A DNA stretch of 64,000 bases. Source: Myxococcus sp. RHSTA-1-4 (GTDB taxonomy: Bacteria; Myxococcota; Myxococcia; Myxococcales; Myxococcaceae). The stretch is from positions 1-64,000 of the forward strand of contig NZ_JAIQDG010000049.1 of assembly GCF_020037125.1 (NCBI RefSeq), written 5' to 3'. The first letter of the stretch is position 1, and the number at the start of each line of letters is the position of its first letter. A program made the translations under genes and the position numbers. This document shows, piece after piece, positions 16,937 through 27,431 of this stretch. The notes under the pieces were generated by a model. The model made no database searches and had not been told where the DNA came from. It worked only from the letters and a program-made list of their open reading frames with translations.

Positions 16937-19696
16937 CTACAGGCTCTGCGCGATGGTCTGCCGGTTGAGGATACGGGGCGTGATGAAGATGAGCAGTTCC
17001 TGCCGGTCATCGCGCTCCGTGTGGTTCTTGAAGAGCAGGCCCAGCACCGGGATGCTCGACAGGAACGGGACCCGGTTGGTGGCGGTGCTGCCCCGGCGCA
17101 CGTAGATGCCGCCGATGACGGTGGTGTCCCCATCCTTCACCAGCACCTGGGTGTTGGCCTCCTTGCGCTGGATGGACGGCTGGCCGTTGGCGCCGGTGTT
17201 GCCGGGGTCCGGCTGGTTGTTGGAGGCGTTGATGGACATCAGGATGCTGCCGTCCTGGGTGATGTGCGGCGTCACCTCCAGTGACAGACGGGCCTCCACG
17301 AAGGTGGTGTTCACGCCCTGCGCGGACGTCTGGCTGAAGGGAATGGACACGCCCTGGCTGATGCGGGCGGTGTTGTTGTCCAGCGTCGTCACCTTGGGCG
17401 CGGAGATGGTCTTCACCGTGCCCTCGTTCTCCGCCGCGGACAGCCGCAGGTTGAGCTGCAGCGCGCCGCCCGCCGAGCCGAAGGTGAAGCCCAGCGCGCC
17501 ACCGCTGCCCTCACCCACCGAGGCCGGCAGGTTGACCGCGAAGTTCGGGACGTCGGGCAGGCCGGCTCCGGTGCCCGGCGAGCCGCCGGTGACAGCCACG
17601 TTGTTGGGGAAGATGAGGCCGGTGGCATTGCCGGTGGCCGTGCCCGCTCGCGCCTGGCCACCCCACTGCACACCGAGCTGCCGGCTGAAGGTGGTGTTGG
17701 CCTCCACGATGCGGCTCTCGATGAGCACCTGCGGCGTCTGCGTGTCCAGGCTGCGCACCAGCGCGCGAGCCTTCTCCGTGTTGGAGCGGACGTCCTTGAC
17801 GATGAGCACGTTGGTGCGCGTGTCCACGGAGACGGAGCCGCGCTCGCTCAGCACGTCCTTCACCCGCGTCGCCATGTCCGCGGCCACCGCGTAGTTGACC
17901 GGGATGAGGTTGACCAGCAGGTCCTCCTGCTGCTGGAGCGACTTCTTGCGCTCCTGGCGCAGCCGCGCCTCCTCCTCCAGCGTCTTCAAGGGGGCAATGC
18001 GGATGATGTTGCCGAACTCCTCCTTGCCGAGCTGCTTGGTGCGCAGGATGAGGTCCAGCGCCTGGTCCCAGGGCACGTTGCGCAGGCGGATGGTGACGCG
18101 GCCGCCCACGTCGTCCGCCACCACGATGTTGCGCTTGGAGATTTCAGCGATGACGCGCAGCAGGTTCTGGATGTCGATGTCCTTGAACTCGAAGGAGACG
18201 CGCTTGCCGCGGTAGCGGGCCTGCTGCGGCGCGCCCTCGGCGGCGTAGGCGGGCGCCTCGGCGGTGAAGCCCGCGGTGCGCTGGGCCACGGCCACCTGGT
18301 CCGTCTTCACGCCCTGCACGTCCAGGCGCCAGGACAGCGTGCCGCCGTTCTGCGTCACCTTCTCCTCGATGGCGCCGTCGGCGGCCACCACCACGCGCAC
18401 CCGGCGGCCCTCACCCGGCACGCTGAAGGCGCTGATCATCTTCACCGGCGTCTCCAGCGCGCTGGTGTCCAGGCTGCGCTCCAGCTTCTTCGGCAGGCGC
18501 GCGTTGTCCAGCGTCAGCACCGCGCTGCGCGGGTCCGGACGGTCCACCTTCCAGGCCGCCGTACCGGACAGCTTCAGCAGCACGCGGCCGCCCGCCCCGC
18601 TCTCCTCGAAGGTCAGGTCCTTCACCTCGACCCCGGACGCCGTGACGGGCGCCGCGGGGGCGGCCGTCGGCTCGGGCACGGAGCGCATGGGCTCCACCTC
18701 GGCCACGGAAGCGACGACCTCCGTCGGCTCTGGCGCGGGCGCGGCCTTGCGAGCCACCGCGCCGCCCAGCACCACCTCCAGGCCACGAGCGGCCCGGTCC
18801 ACGCGGTAGGCCGGCATCTGGCCACGCACGTCCAGCACCAGGCGCACCTTGTCCGAGTGGGCCCCCACGCGCACGTCCTTCAGCGGGCCGCTGGTCACGC
18901 GCGGCGCGCGGGCCGCGAGCCCCACGCCGTACAGGTCCACCGCCAGTCGCGGCGGGTCCGCCAGCTCCAGCACCTCGTAGCGGGCGATGTCGCCGTCCGC
19001 GCGGATGCGCAGCGTGTCGTCGGCGAAGGCAAGGCCGGTGATGCGCCGGGCCGGATGGGCCACCTCGCGCTCGTCGGCCTCGGCGGCCACCACGTTCTCC
19101 GGCAGGGCCGGCTTCGCGGCGGGCGCCGACGGCTTCTCCGCCGCCTTCGGGGCCTCGGCAACCACGGCGGCAGGCTCGGCCGGCTTCACGGCCGCGGGAG
19201 CCGCGGCGGCGACGACGGGAGCCTTCGCGGCCTCGGGCGCGGGGCGCTTTGCCTCGGCGGGCGCGGAAGGCGTGGCCGCGGGCTGCGCGGCGCCGTCCAC
19301 GGAGATGACCACGCGGTTGCCGTCCGCGCGGACGTCGTACTGGGACGCCTTGTCGAGCGCCAGCAGCACCCGGCCGACGCTGGCGCGCTCGTCCGAGAAC
19401 TGCGACGCGACCACGCCCGCGACAGGGCCGGCGCCCTCATGGTGACCCTTGATACCCGTCGCATCCGCCGACGAGAGGTCCACCACCAGTCGCTCCGGCC
19501 CGCTCAGGCGGAACACGGTAAAGGTGGGCGGCCGGGTCCCGGTCACCACCACCTGGGCCCCAGAGCCCGTTCGGGACACGTCCACGTCCCGCAGCGTATT
19601 CAGCTCGGCGCCATTCACCCTGGCGCCTGCAAGCACGACGGCCCACACGGCCGCCAACATCCACTTGCCCCTCGTCACAGCGCTCTTCTCGAGCAT
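16937..19696 (-). CDS. pilQ: Type IV pilus secretin PilQ
   Basis: About 919 residues. The ATG at 19696 is preceded by GAGGGG; a TTG 15 nt upstream is less likely. A signal peptide is followed by AMIN-type beta domains, which bind peptidoglycan, separated by Ala/Pro-rich linkers. Then come the N0/STN region (VSFEFKDIDIQNLLRVIAE) and an N1 KH-like domain. The secretin core contains VPFLSSIPVLGLLFKN close to the C-terminus, with the lip and hairpin region upstream. PilQ forms the outer-membrane gated ring through which the pilus passes. Last pil gene of the pilM-N-O-P-Q unit. Confidence 0.95.
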   Translation of the reverse strand: MLEKSAVTRGKWMLAAVWAVVLAGARVNGAELNTLRDVDVSRTGSGAQVVVTGTRPPTFTVFRLSGPERLVVDLSSADATGIKGHHEGAGPVAGVVASQFSDERASVGRVLLALDKASQYDVRADGNRVVISVDGAAQPAATPSAPAEAKRPAPEAAKAPVVAAAAPAAVKPAEPAAVVAEAPKAAEKPSAPAAKPALPENVVAAEADEREVAHPARRITGLAFADDTLRIRADGDIARYEVLELADPPRLAVDLYGVGLAARAPRVTSGPLKDVRVGAHSDKVRLVLDVRGQMPAYRVDRAARGLEVVLGGAVARKAAPAPEPTEVVASVAEVEPMRSVPEPTAAPAAPVTASGVEVKDLTFEESGAGGRVLLKLSGTAAWKVDRPDPRSAVLTLDNARLPKKLERSLDTSALETPVKMISAFSVPGEGRRVRVVVAADGAIEEKVTQNGGTLSWRLDVQGVKTDQVAVAQRTAGFTAEAPAYAAEGAPQQARYRGKRVSFEFKDIDIQNLLRVIAEISKRNIVVADDVGGRVTIRLRNVPWDQALDLILRTKQLGKEEFGNIIRIAPLKTLEEEARLRQERKKSLQQQEDLLVNLIPVNYAVAADMATRVKDVLSERGSVSVDTRTNVLIVKDVRSNTEKARALVRSLDTQTPQVLIESRIVEANTTFSRQLGVQWGGQARAGTATGNATGLIFPNNVAVTGGSPGTGAGLPDVPNFAVNLPASVGEGSGGALGFTFGSAGGALQLNLRLSAAENEGTVKTISAPKVTTLDNNTARISQGVSIPFSQTSAQGVNTTFVEARLSLEVTPHITQDGSILMSINASNNQPDPGNTGANGQPSIQRKEANTQVLVKDGDTTVIGGIYVRRGSTATNRVPFLSSIPVLGLLFKNHTERDDRQELLIFITPRILNRQTIAQSL

Positions 19697-19751
19697 GCGT
19701 CCCCTCAACAAGTTGGAAGCGGGCGACCGCCCGCGGGAGCGCCTTGGGGCG

Positions 19752-20324
19752 CTACTCCCCGTAGTTCTTGCCCGTCATCATGTTGTAGGCGGGGTCCTGC
19801 TTATCGTCGGGCTTGAGCTGCAGGGTCACCGGATTCTTGATGATCTCGCCGTTGCCCGAGAAGACCTCGGTCACCGTCACCGAGTCGCGGAGGATCTGCG
19901 TCACCTTGCCGCCCTGGCGCCCCATGCGGGTGTTGCGGCGTACGATGTGGCCACGGCCCACCGGGTCCTCGACCATGGCGAGGGGGTTGGCATCACCCGT
20001 GACCACGGCCACCAGCTTGAGCTGGTCCAGGTCGAACGCGCACAGCGGCTCGTTGCACGAAGTCGCCGGGCCCGGAACCACCGGCCCGACCTCTTCCACC
20101 GGGCTGCGGAACGGGTCCCGCTTGCCCACCGGGTTGTACGTGTACACGTACGGCGGCGGGGCCGGCACGGCCTCGGCCACGGCCGCGGGGGCCTCTTCCG
20201 CCGGAGCCGCCGCCGCCGCCGCGGGTGCGGGCGCCGCCGCCGGAGCCGGCGGGGGCGCGTCGTCACAAGCGGCCAGCGCGAGCGTCAGCGCCGCGGTGGT
20301 CATGGTGGCCTTGAACGTCTTCAT
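19752..20324 (-). CDS. pilP: Type IV pilus alignment lipoprotein PilP
   Basis: 190 residues. ATG at 20324 follows GATTGAGG; a 13-codon upstream extension is rejected because the lipoprotein signal begins here (LTLALAAC, Cys20). A Pro/Ala-rich tether (about 22-55) leads to the HR-type beta domain, with the motif YTYNPVGKRDPF that opens it and LDQLKLVAVV within it. PilP is anchored in the inner membrane and bridges the PilN/PilO dimer to the N0 domain of the PilQ secretin. It lies between pilO (43 nt upstream) and pilQ. Confidence 0.95.
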   Translation of the reverse strand: MKTFKATMTTAALTLALAACDDAPPPAPAAAPAPAAAAAAPAEEAPAAVAEAVPAPPPYVYTYNPVGKRDPFRSPVEEVGPVVPGPATSCNEPLCAFDLDQLKLVAVVTGDANPLAMVEDPVGRGHIVRRNTRMGRQGGKVTQILRDSVTVTEVFSGNGEIIKNPVTLQLKPDDKQDPAYNMMTGKNYGE

Positions 20325-20367
20325 CCTCAATCCCCTTGTCGCCCTACTTTCCGGGCGGATCAAGTTT

Positions 20368-20967
20368 CTAGTTCTTCGGAGCCTCGGTGTTCGCCGTCTC
20401 GATGAACCGGAAGGTCGTCGCCAGGAAGTTGCTCTGGAGGACGACCTTCTCGTTCTTCAAGGTAGGCGTATCGAGCTTGATGTTGTTGACGTTGACGATG
20501 CGGCGCATGTTCGCCATCTCCTGCAGGAAGAGGGCGATCTCATGGTAGTTGCCGCTCACCGTCATCTTGATGGGGATGCGGGCGAAGAACTCTCCGCCGC
20601 CCACGAACTCGCGGTCCGGCTCGACGCGGGAGATCTCCAGGCCGCTCTTCTTGCCGATGTCGTTGATCTGCGCGAGCAGCTCCTCGATGTCCTTCTTCTC
20701 GGGCAGCTCCGTCAGCGCCTCGGCGAGCTTCTGCTCCAGGACGTCCATCTCCCGGCGGCGGTCGTTGAGGTTCTGGGCGATTTCGCTCTTCTCGGCCAGC
20801 TCCAGGTCCAGCGTGCGGCGCTGGGCCATGTACGCCTTGATGGAGTCCTCGGCGGGCTGGATGAGCAGGAAGAAGTTGGCGACGGTCATCAGGAGCACGA
20901 CGATGCCCAGGCCGCCGAACTTCGTGGCCGGGGGCGCCTTGACGAATTGATCCAGATACTTGTCCAT
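20368..20967 (-). CDS. pilO: Type IV pilus inner-membrane protein PilO
   Basis: 199 residues. A short cytoplasmic N-terminus and one membrane helix (about 20-40, VVLLMTVANFFLLI) are followed by a coiled coil (about 45-100, heptad-like, rich in E, K and L). A ferredoxin-like periplasmic domain ends the protein. PilO forms heterodimers with PilN and contacts PilP. It starts 14 nt after the pilN stop. Confidence 0.93.
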   Translation of the reverse strand: MDKYLDQFVKAPPATKFGGLGIVVLLMTVANFFLLIQPAEDSIKAYMAQRRTLDLELAEKSEIAQNLNDRRREMDVLEQKLAEALTELPEKKDIEELLAQINDIGKKSGLEISRVEPDREFVGGGEFFARIPIKMTVSGNYHEIALFLQEMANMRRIVNVNNIKLDTPTLKNEKVVLQSNFLATTFRFIETANTEAPKN

Positions 20968-20981
20968 GGCGTGGGGCCCCG

Positions 20982-21665
20982 TCAGATGGCGTAGTTGGAC
21001 TGAAGCGTGATCTTGAAGTCGACCAGCGCCGGCGCGGTGGACTGAGCGCCGCCCGCCCTGCTCTGCGCGGCGCTCGTCAGGTCGATGTTGGTGAAGAAGG
21101 GGGTGACCTCGGCCGCCGGGAACTCCTCGACGATGGCCTCCGCGGTGAGCAGCTCCACGCGTGTCGTCTTGCTGTCACGGCGCGCGTCCACCAGGCGCCC
21201 CATGCCCTTGGGCGTCCACACCACGCCGTTGAGGCCGCGCATGAACTCGGCGACCTCGTCGTGGCTGATGGCGGAGCCGTCAATGGCCACCGAGTTGCTG
21301 CTCTCGGTGAAGCTCTTCAGCCACACCTTCTTCGGCGTGGCGGAAGCGAGCGCGTCCAGCATGCGCACCGGCCCGTTGCGGCCCTTGCGCAGGGAGTCCA
21401 GCACGGCCAGCTTCTTCTCCACCTCGGCCTTGCGGGTGTTGATGTTCTTCACCTCGCCGATGACCTTCTCCAGCTCGGCGATCTTCGCGCGGGTCTGCGT
21501 GATGCCCGCGCGGTGGCGCTTGAGCTCGGCGTCACGGTTCGCGTACCAGTAGTAATTGCCGCCGCCCGCGGCCAGCAGCACCAGGGCGAACAGGACCAGC
21601 ACCTGCCGGCCCATCTCCCGCTTCTTCACCGCCCGGACGGGCAGCAGGTTGATGCGAATCATCAT
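20982..21665 (-). CDS. pilN: Type IV pilus inner-membrane protein PilN
   Basis: 227 residues. The cytoplasmic N-terminal motif INLLP (residues 5-9) is the conserved segment that inserts into PilM. One membrane helix (about 20-43), a coiled coil and a ferredoxin-like periplasmic fold follow. The start is ATG-ATG at 21665 with GGAG upstream. Operates with PilM, PilO and PilP as the alignment complex across the inner membrane and periplasm. Confidence 0.94.
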   Translation of the reverse strand: MMIRINLLPVRAVKKREMGRQVLVLFALVLLAAGGGNYYWYANRDAELKRHRAGITQTRAKIAELEKVIGEVKNINTRKAEVEKKLAVLDSLRKGRNGPVRMLDALASATPKKVWLKSFTESSNSVAIDGSAISHDEVAEFMRGLNGVVWTPKGMGRLVDARRDSKTTRVELLTAEAIVEEFPAAEVTPFFTNIDLTSAAQSRAGGAQSTAPALVDFKITLQSNYAI

Positions 21666-21693
21666 GTGCGTCGTCTCCTAGGGGTGGAACCGG

Positions 21694-22776
21694 TCAGGCC
21701 ATCTTGTCGCCCGGGCGCCGCAGCGCCAGTCCCACGGCCACCGCCGCCATGGGCGCCACGTCCATGATGAACGCGGGGTCGAACTTGCGGTTGTCCACCT
21801 CAATCTTGCGGAACGGGTTGAGGATCTCCACCGGCACCCCGGTGCGCGCCTCGATGGTCTTGAACAGCGCGGGAATCTTCGCCGTGCCGCCCGACAGGTA
21901 GACCTTGCTGAAGTTGGAGTCGGCGGCGGTGCCCGCGTAGAAGTCCAGCGAGCGCTGGATTTCGCCGGCCACCTGCTCGGCCACGCTGGAGAGCACGCGC
22001 TCCACTTCCTGGGGCACCACGGCGTCCGCGTCCGAGCTGTTGCCGCCGATCTTCAGCGCCTCCGCCTCCTCGTAGGAGACGTTGAGCTGCTTCTGGATCT
22101 CCTCGGTGAACTGGTTGCCACCGATGGTGACGTCACGGGTGAAGACCGTCACGCCGTTGGCGATGATGTTGATGTTCACCACCGAGGCGCCCGCGTTGAT
22201 GAGCACCACGGTCTCCTTCTCCGGGAGGTCGTAGTTGACGGAGAACATGTTCTGGACGGCGAAGGCGTCCACGTCCACCACCACCGGCGCGAGGCCCGCC
22301 TCGGAGACCACGGTGGTGTAGTCGTTGATCATGTCCTTCTTGGCGGCCACCAGCAGCACGTCCATCTGCCCGGTGGCGTCGTTGCCGCCGCCGTCGAGAA
22401 TCTGCGTGTCGATGTTCACGTCCTTCACATCGAACGGGATGTACTGCTCGGCCTCCCACTGGATGCTCTCCTCGAGCTCATCCTGGGACATGCGCGGCAT
22501 CTGAATCTTCTTGATGATGACCGAGTGGCCGGACACGCCGATGGCGACGTCCTTGGCCTTGATCTTCAGCTCGGACATCAGCTCCTGCACGGCCTGGACG
22601 ATGGCCGTGGAGTTCATCAGCGCGCCATCGACGATGGCCTCCGGAGGCAGCGGCTTCATGCCGAAGCTCTGCAGCGCGTAGCCGACCTCGCCGCGCTTGC
22701 GCTGCTCCTTGAGGAGAATCATCTTGATGGACGTCGATCCGATATCCAGGCCGAGTGCCAGTTTGCCCTTCGCCAT
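21694..22776 (-). CDS. pilM: Type IV pilus actin-like protein PilM
   Basis: 360 residues from the ATG at 22776 (GGAG 6 nt upstream). An open extension of 35 codons to 22881 is rejected because it precedes the family start MAKGKLALGLDIGSTSIK. That glycine-rich loop (about 9-18) is phosphate loop 1 of the actin/FtsA fold. YLSGGTAKIPALF is the adenosine-binding motif near the C-terminus. PilM is cytoplasmic, binds the N-terminus of PilN and links the alignment complex to the motor side. First gene of pilM-N-O-P-Q. Confidence 0.95.
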   Translation of the reverse strand: MAKGKLALGLDIGSTSIKMILLKEQRKRGEVGYALQSFGMKPLPPEAIVDGALMNSTAIVQAVQELMSELKIKAKDVAIGVSGHSVIIKKIQMPRMSQDELEESIQWEAEQYIPFDVKDVNIDTQILDGGGNDATGQMDVLLVAAKKDMINDYTTVVSEAGLAPVVVDVDAFAVQNMFSVNYDLPEKETVVLINAGASVVNINIIANGVTVFTRDVTIGGNQFTEEIQKQLNVSYEEAEALKIGGNSSDADAVVPQEVERVLSSVAEQVAGEIQRSLDFYAGTAADSNFSKVYLSGGTAKIPALFKTIEARTGVPVEILNPFRKIEVDNRKFDPAFIMDVAPMAAVAVGLALRRPGDKMA

Positions 22777-22919
22777 GCTTGACTCCGTCGAGAGGCGGCC
22801 AGCGTAACACCGGCCGTCAACCCCTCCTAAAAAGTGCCTGGAGCCCGCCTGCCCTCCGGACGGACGGGAGCCTCGCACCACCGCAGCGCCGGGCCCCTCC
22901 CCACCGTCGCGAAGGCCCG

Positions 22920-22948
22920 ATTTTCCGGCCCCGGACGCGTCCCGTCAA
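22920..22948 (-). promoter_or_regulatory. pilM: Candidate sigma70-type promoter of the pilM operon
   Basis: Minus-strand TTGACG (22943-22948), 17-nt spacer, GAAAAT (22920-22925), giving a leader of about 137 nt. A second TTGACG lies closer to pilM (about 22813-22818) but has no suitable -10 box. The gap of 219 nt between pilR2 and pilM holds nothing else I can support. Confidence 0.4.
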
Positions 22949-22995
22949 ATGCAGGCGGGCAGGCGGTACCCGCCCCGGGACCGGCTCCCCGCGCC

Positions 22996-24420
<1,425 letters not shown>

Positions 24421-24494
24421 GGCCGTCTCCAGGCATCATCCCCCAGCCCGGTGGGAGCCGATAGCTCCTGGCCGGTAGGGGACGCCTTTTCTCC

Positions 24495-25616
24495 TCAAGG
24501 CGCGGGCAGCGCCACGGTGAAGCGGGCACCGCCCCCCGGCGCGTTCTCCGCCAGGAGCCGGCCCCCCATGACCTGCGTCAGGCGCAGCGACACCGCAAGG
24601 CCCAGGCCGGTGCCCTCCCGGCCCTTGGTGGTGAAGAAGGGCTCGAACAGGCGGGGCATGACGTCCGGGGGAATGCCCGGCCCGCTGTCCTCCACCACCA
24701 GCCGCGCCTCGCCGTCCTCGCGCCGCGTGATGACACGCACGCTCCCCTGCCCTCCCATGGCCTGCGCGGCGTTGAGCAGCAGGTTGATGATGACCTGGGA
24801 CAGCGGCCCGGCGTCCGCCCGAGCGAGCAGCCCCGGCTCCAGCCCCAGCTCCACCGACACGCCGGCAAGCTCCGGCGCGGCGCGCACCAGGCGCACACAC
24901 GTCTCCACCACCGCGCCCACCTCCACCGGCCCCAGCGAGGCCGTTCCGGGACGCCCCAAATCCAGCAGGCCGCGGATGATGCGGTCGATGCGCTGCACCT
25001 CGTGGTCGATGCGCTCCAGGAAGTCCTTCAGCTCCGGCGTATTGGCCTTCATCCGCGCCAGGGCCACGTAGCCCAGGATGCCCGCCAGCGGGTTGCCCAC
25101 CTCGTGCGCCACGCCCGCCGCCAGCCTTCCCACCGTGGCCAGCCGCTCCGAGGACACCAGCTCCGTCTGCGCGCGCGCCAGCCGCGCGTTGGCCTCGCGC
25201 AGCGACTCCATCTGAGAGCGCGTGAGGGCCTGCTCCGTCCGAAGCGCCTCCGCCATGCGCTGCAGCGCGCGCTGGATGCGTGACAGCAGCGGACCGCCCT
25301 GCGTGGGCACCAGGTGCGGGTCCAGCTCCAGCCGGCCGAACTGCTCCACCACCGCCTCCGTGCTGCGCAGCGGGCGGCCCACCGTCAAATCCAGCACCAC
25401 GTACGCCAGCACCGTCAGCGCCACCAGGTCCAACCCGAGCAGCAGCGGCAACAGCCCCTGCACCCGCGCCAGCGTCTCCGCCTCCGCGCTGCCGGGTGGG
25501 GCCAGCCGGCGGACCCCGTCCAGGAGCCGGATGAGGGCCGGCTGCACGGACAGCCAGGTGAGCCCCGTGGACAACGAGCCCAGCAGGAACGCCACGCTGG
25601 CGATGCGCCACTTCAC
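24495..25616 (-). CDS. pilS2: Sensor histidine kinase PilS2
   Basis: 373 residues, GTG start at 25616, 16 nt after the pilD stop. Two membrane helices (about 5-25 and 58-78) enclose a short periplasmic loop. A coiled stretch leads to the HisKA domain with the phospho-acceptor H in GVAHEVGNPLAGILGY, then a HATPase with N-, G1- and G2-boxes (NLLLNAAQA, EDSGPGIPP, GTGLGLAVS). There is no PAS domain, unlike PilS encoded further upstream. Its cognate regulator is the next gene, pilR2. Confidence 0.9.
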   Translation of the reverse strand: MKWRIASVAFLLGSLSTGLTWLSVQPALIRLLDGVRRLAPPGSAEAETLARVQGLLPLLLGLDLVALTVLAYVVLDLTVGRPLRSTEAVVEQFGRLELDPHLVPTQGGPLLSRIQRALQRMAEALRTEQALTRSQMESLREANARLARAQTELVSSERLATVGRLAAGVAHEVGNPLAGILGYVALARMKANTPELKDFLERIDHEVQRIDRIIRGLLDLGRPGTASLGPVEVGAVVETCVRLVRAAPELAGVSVELGLEPGLLARADAGPLSQVIINLLLNAAQAMGGQGSVRVITRREDGEARLVVEDSGPGIPPDVMPRLFEPFFTTKGREGTGLGLAVSLRLTQVMGGRLLAENAPGGGARFTVALPAP

Positions 25617-25632
25617 CGCGGGCCCGCCCCCG

Positions 25633-26619
25633 TCATGGCTGGCCTCCCAGCATCAGCGCGATTTCCGGCGGCAGCACCCTCGACAGCCAGGGGCCCAGCA
25701 GCAGCAACTCCAGCCCCGCCAGCGCCAGCCAGGGGCCGAAGGGGATGCTGGTGCGGTCCGGCACCCAGTCCTCCTCCTGCCCCTCCTCGTCCAGCGGCGC
25801 GTCGGGGATGGGCTGGGTGAGCAGGGCCCAGGGCACCAGCAGCAGCCGCTTCCAGACGGGAAGGCCCGGCAGGGTGAACTCCCAGGTCATCGTGAGCGGG
25901 GGCGGCTCCTCGCCGGGAGCCTCCTCGGGGACCTCCTCCCCGCGAGGCCCGGCACGGCCCGTCACCAGCAGCATCACGATGCCCACCACCGCGCCCTGCA
26001 TGGAGGCAAAGAGGAGGATACCGAGCAGCGCGCGCCAGGTCAGGAACGCGCCCAGCATGGCGACGAGGTACTTGTCCCCTGCCCCGAGCGCCTCCTTCTT
26101 GAAGACCTTCCAGCCCACGTACTCCATCAGCCGGAAGGTCAGGAAGCCCACCGCCGCGCCGATGAGCGCGTCCCAGAAGCCCTCCATCCCCAGGGGCAGC
26201 GCGAGCACCAGCCCCACGAGGGTGCCGGGCACCGTCATGGACAGCGGCAGTATCCAGTGGTCCAGGTCGATGAAGGTGAGCGGCACCAGCAGGCTGACGA
26301 GCACCAGCGCGGGCACCAGTTCGTACGTCCAGCCGAAGCGCCGCAGGCACGCGAACCACAAGAGCCCCGTGAGCAGCTCCACCAGCGGGTAGCGCACGGA
26401 GATGGGGGCACCGCACCCGCGGCAGCGCGCCCGCAGGGCCAGCCAGGACACGAGCGGGATGTTCTCGTACCAGGCGAGCACGTGCCCGCACTTCGGGCAG
26501 CGCGAGCGCGGGCGGACGATGCTCTGCTCCAGCGGCACCCGCGCGATGACAACGTTGAGGAAGCTGCCCACCACCAGGCCGGTGACGAACAGCCAGGCGG
26601 CGAAGAAGCCTTCCACCAT
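25633..26619 (-). CDS. pilD: Prepilin peptidase and N-methyltransferase PilD
   Basis: 328 residues, polytopic inner-membrane aspartyl protease that cleaves and N-methylates prepilins such as PilA. The cytoplasmic loop has the two zinc-type pairs CPKC and CRGC (Cys41, 44, 66, 69). The second catalytic Asp lies in the GAGD motif (KEALGAGDKYL), the first in the TFIDLDHWILPL segment, where the frequent LPD reads LPL. An acidic insertion of about 80 residues rich in E and P lies before the last helix and makes the protein longer than typical PilD (about 290). It lies between pilI and pilS2. Confidence 0.9.
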   Translation of the reverse strand: MVEGFFAAWLFVTGLVVGSFLNVVIARVPLEQSIVRPRSRCPKCGHVLAWYENIPLVSWLALRARCRGCGAPISVRYPLVELLTGLLWFACLRRFGWTYELVPALVLVSLLVPLTFIDLDHWILPLSMTVPGTLVGLVLALPLGMEGFWDALIGAAVGFLTFRLMEYVGWKVFKKEALGAGDKYLVAMLGAFLTWRALLGILLFASMQGAVVGIVMLLVTGRAGPRGEEVPEEAPGEEPPPLTMTWEFTLPGLPVWKRLLLVPWALLTQPIPDAPLDEEGQEEDWVPDRTSIPFGPWLALAGLELLLLGPWLSRVLPPEIALMLGGQP

Positions 26620-26660
26620 GGACCCCTACCTACGGGCGGGGAGCCAGGGCCCCGCCCCGC

Positions 26661-27431
26661 TCACTTGAAGTCGCGCCGGCTGAAGATGAAGACGGCGAGC
26701 GCCACCATCACCCCGGCGTAGCCGATTCCATAGGCCGCCGACTGCAGGATGTCCATGGCCGGCGTCACCACCTCGTACGATGCCTGGGGCCGGAAGTTGA
26801 GCCGCGCCAGGTTGGGGAGGACGTAATAGACGCCCTTGCCCACCCACTGGATGAGGCCCGACTCCGAGCGGCTCGCCAGGTTGTAGATGTCCGCCGACAG
26901 GTGGCCCGCGAAGTACACGCCCGTGGTCACCACCGCGGAGACGAGCTGACTGGCGAAGCTGGACATGGCGAAGCCCACGCTGGAGATGACGAGCAGCTCC
27001 ACCCAGAGCATGCCGGCCGCCACCACCTGGGGCCGCGTCACGGCCATGCCGTAGAGCGCCTCCTGCGTGAAGAACACCACCGACATGGCCAGCAGCAGCA
27101 CCGCCAGCGTCAGCATGTTGCCCGCCAGCCGCCCGACGATGAACAGGGCCCGCGACACCGGCTTGGACACCACCAGGAAGATGGTCCGCCGCTCGATTTC
27201 GCGGGTCAGCAGGCCGCTGGAGAGGAAGATGGCCAGCAGCACCAGGGTGACGGCCATGGCCCCCAGCCCCACGTCCGCCAGCACGCGCTGGAACGTGTAC
27301 ACCGTCACGTCGGTAACGAGCGTGGAGGACAGCAGCAGGCCCAGGGTGAAGACGGCCACCACCACGCTGACGCGGTTGCGCCGCGCCTCGCGGAAGCCAT
27401 TGAGGGTGAGAGCACCGAACTCGCGAATCAT
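26661..27431 (-). CDS. pilI: ABC-type permease PilI
   Basis: 256 residues with six hydrophobic segments, of the ABC-2 permease type (REFGALTLNGFREARRNR at the cytoplasmic start). In M. xanthus the PilG/PilH/PilI trio is required for pilus assembly, but its substrate is not established. The ATG overlaps the pilH stop by four bases (ATGA), so the two are translationally coupled. Confidence 0.88.
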   Translation of the reverse strand: MIREFGALTLNGFREARRNRVSVVVAVFTLGLLLSSTLVTDVTVYTFQRVLADVGLGAMAVTLVLLAIFLSSGLLTREIERRTIFLVVSKPVSRALFIVGRLAGNMLTLAVLLLAMSVVFFTQEALYGMAVTRPQVVAAGMLWVELLVISSVGFAMSSFASQLVSAVVTTGVYFAGHLSADIYNLASRSESGLIQWVGKGVYYVLPNLARLNFRPQASYEVVTPAMDILQSAAYGIGYAGVMVALAVFIFSRRDFK

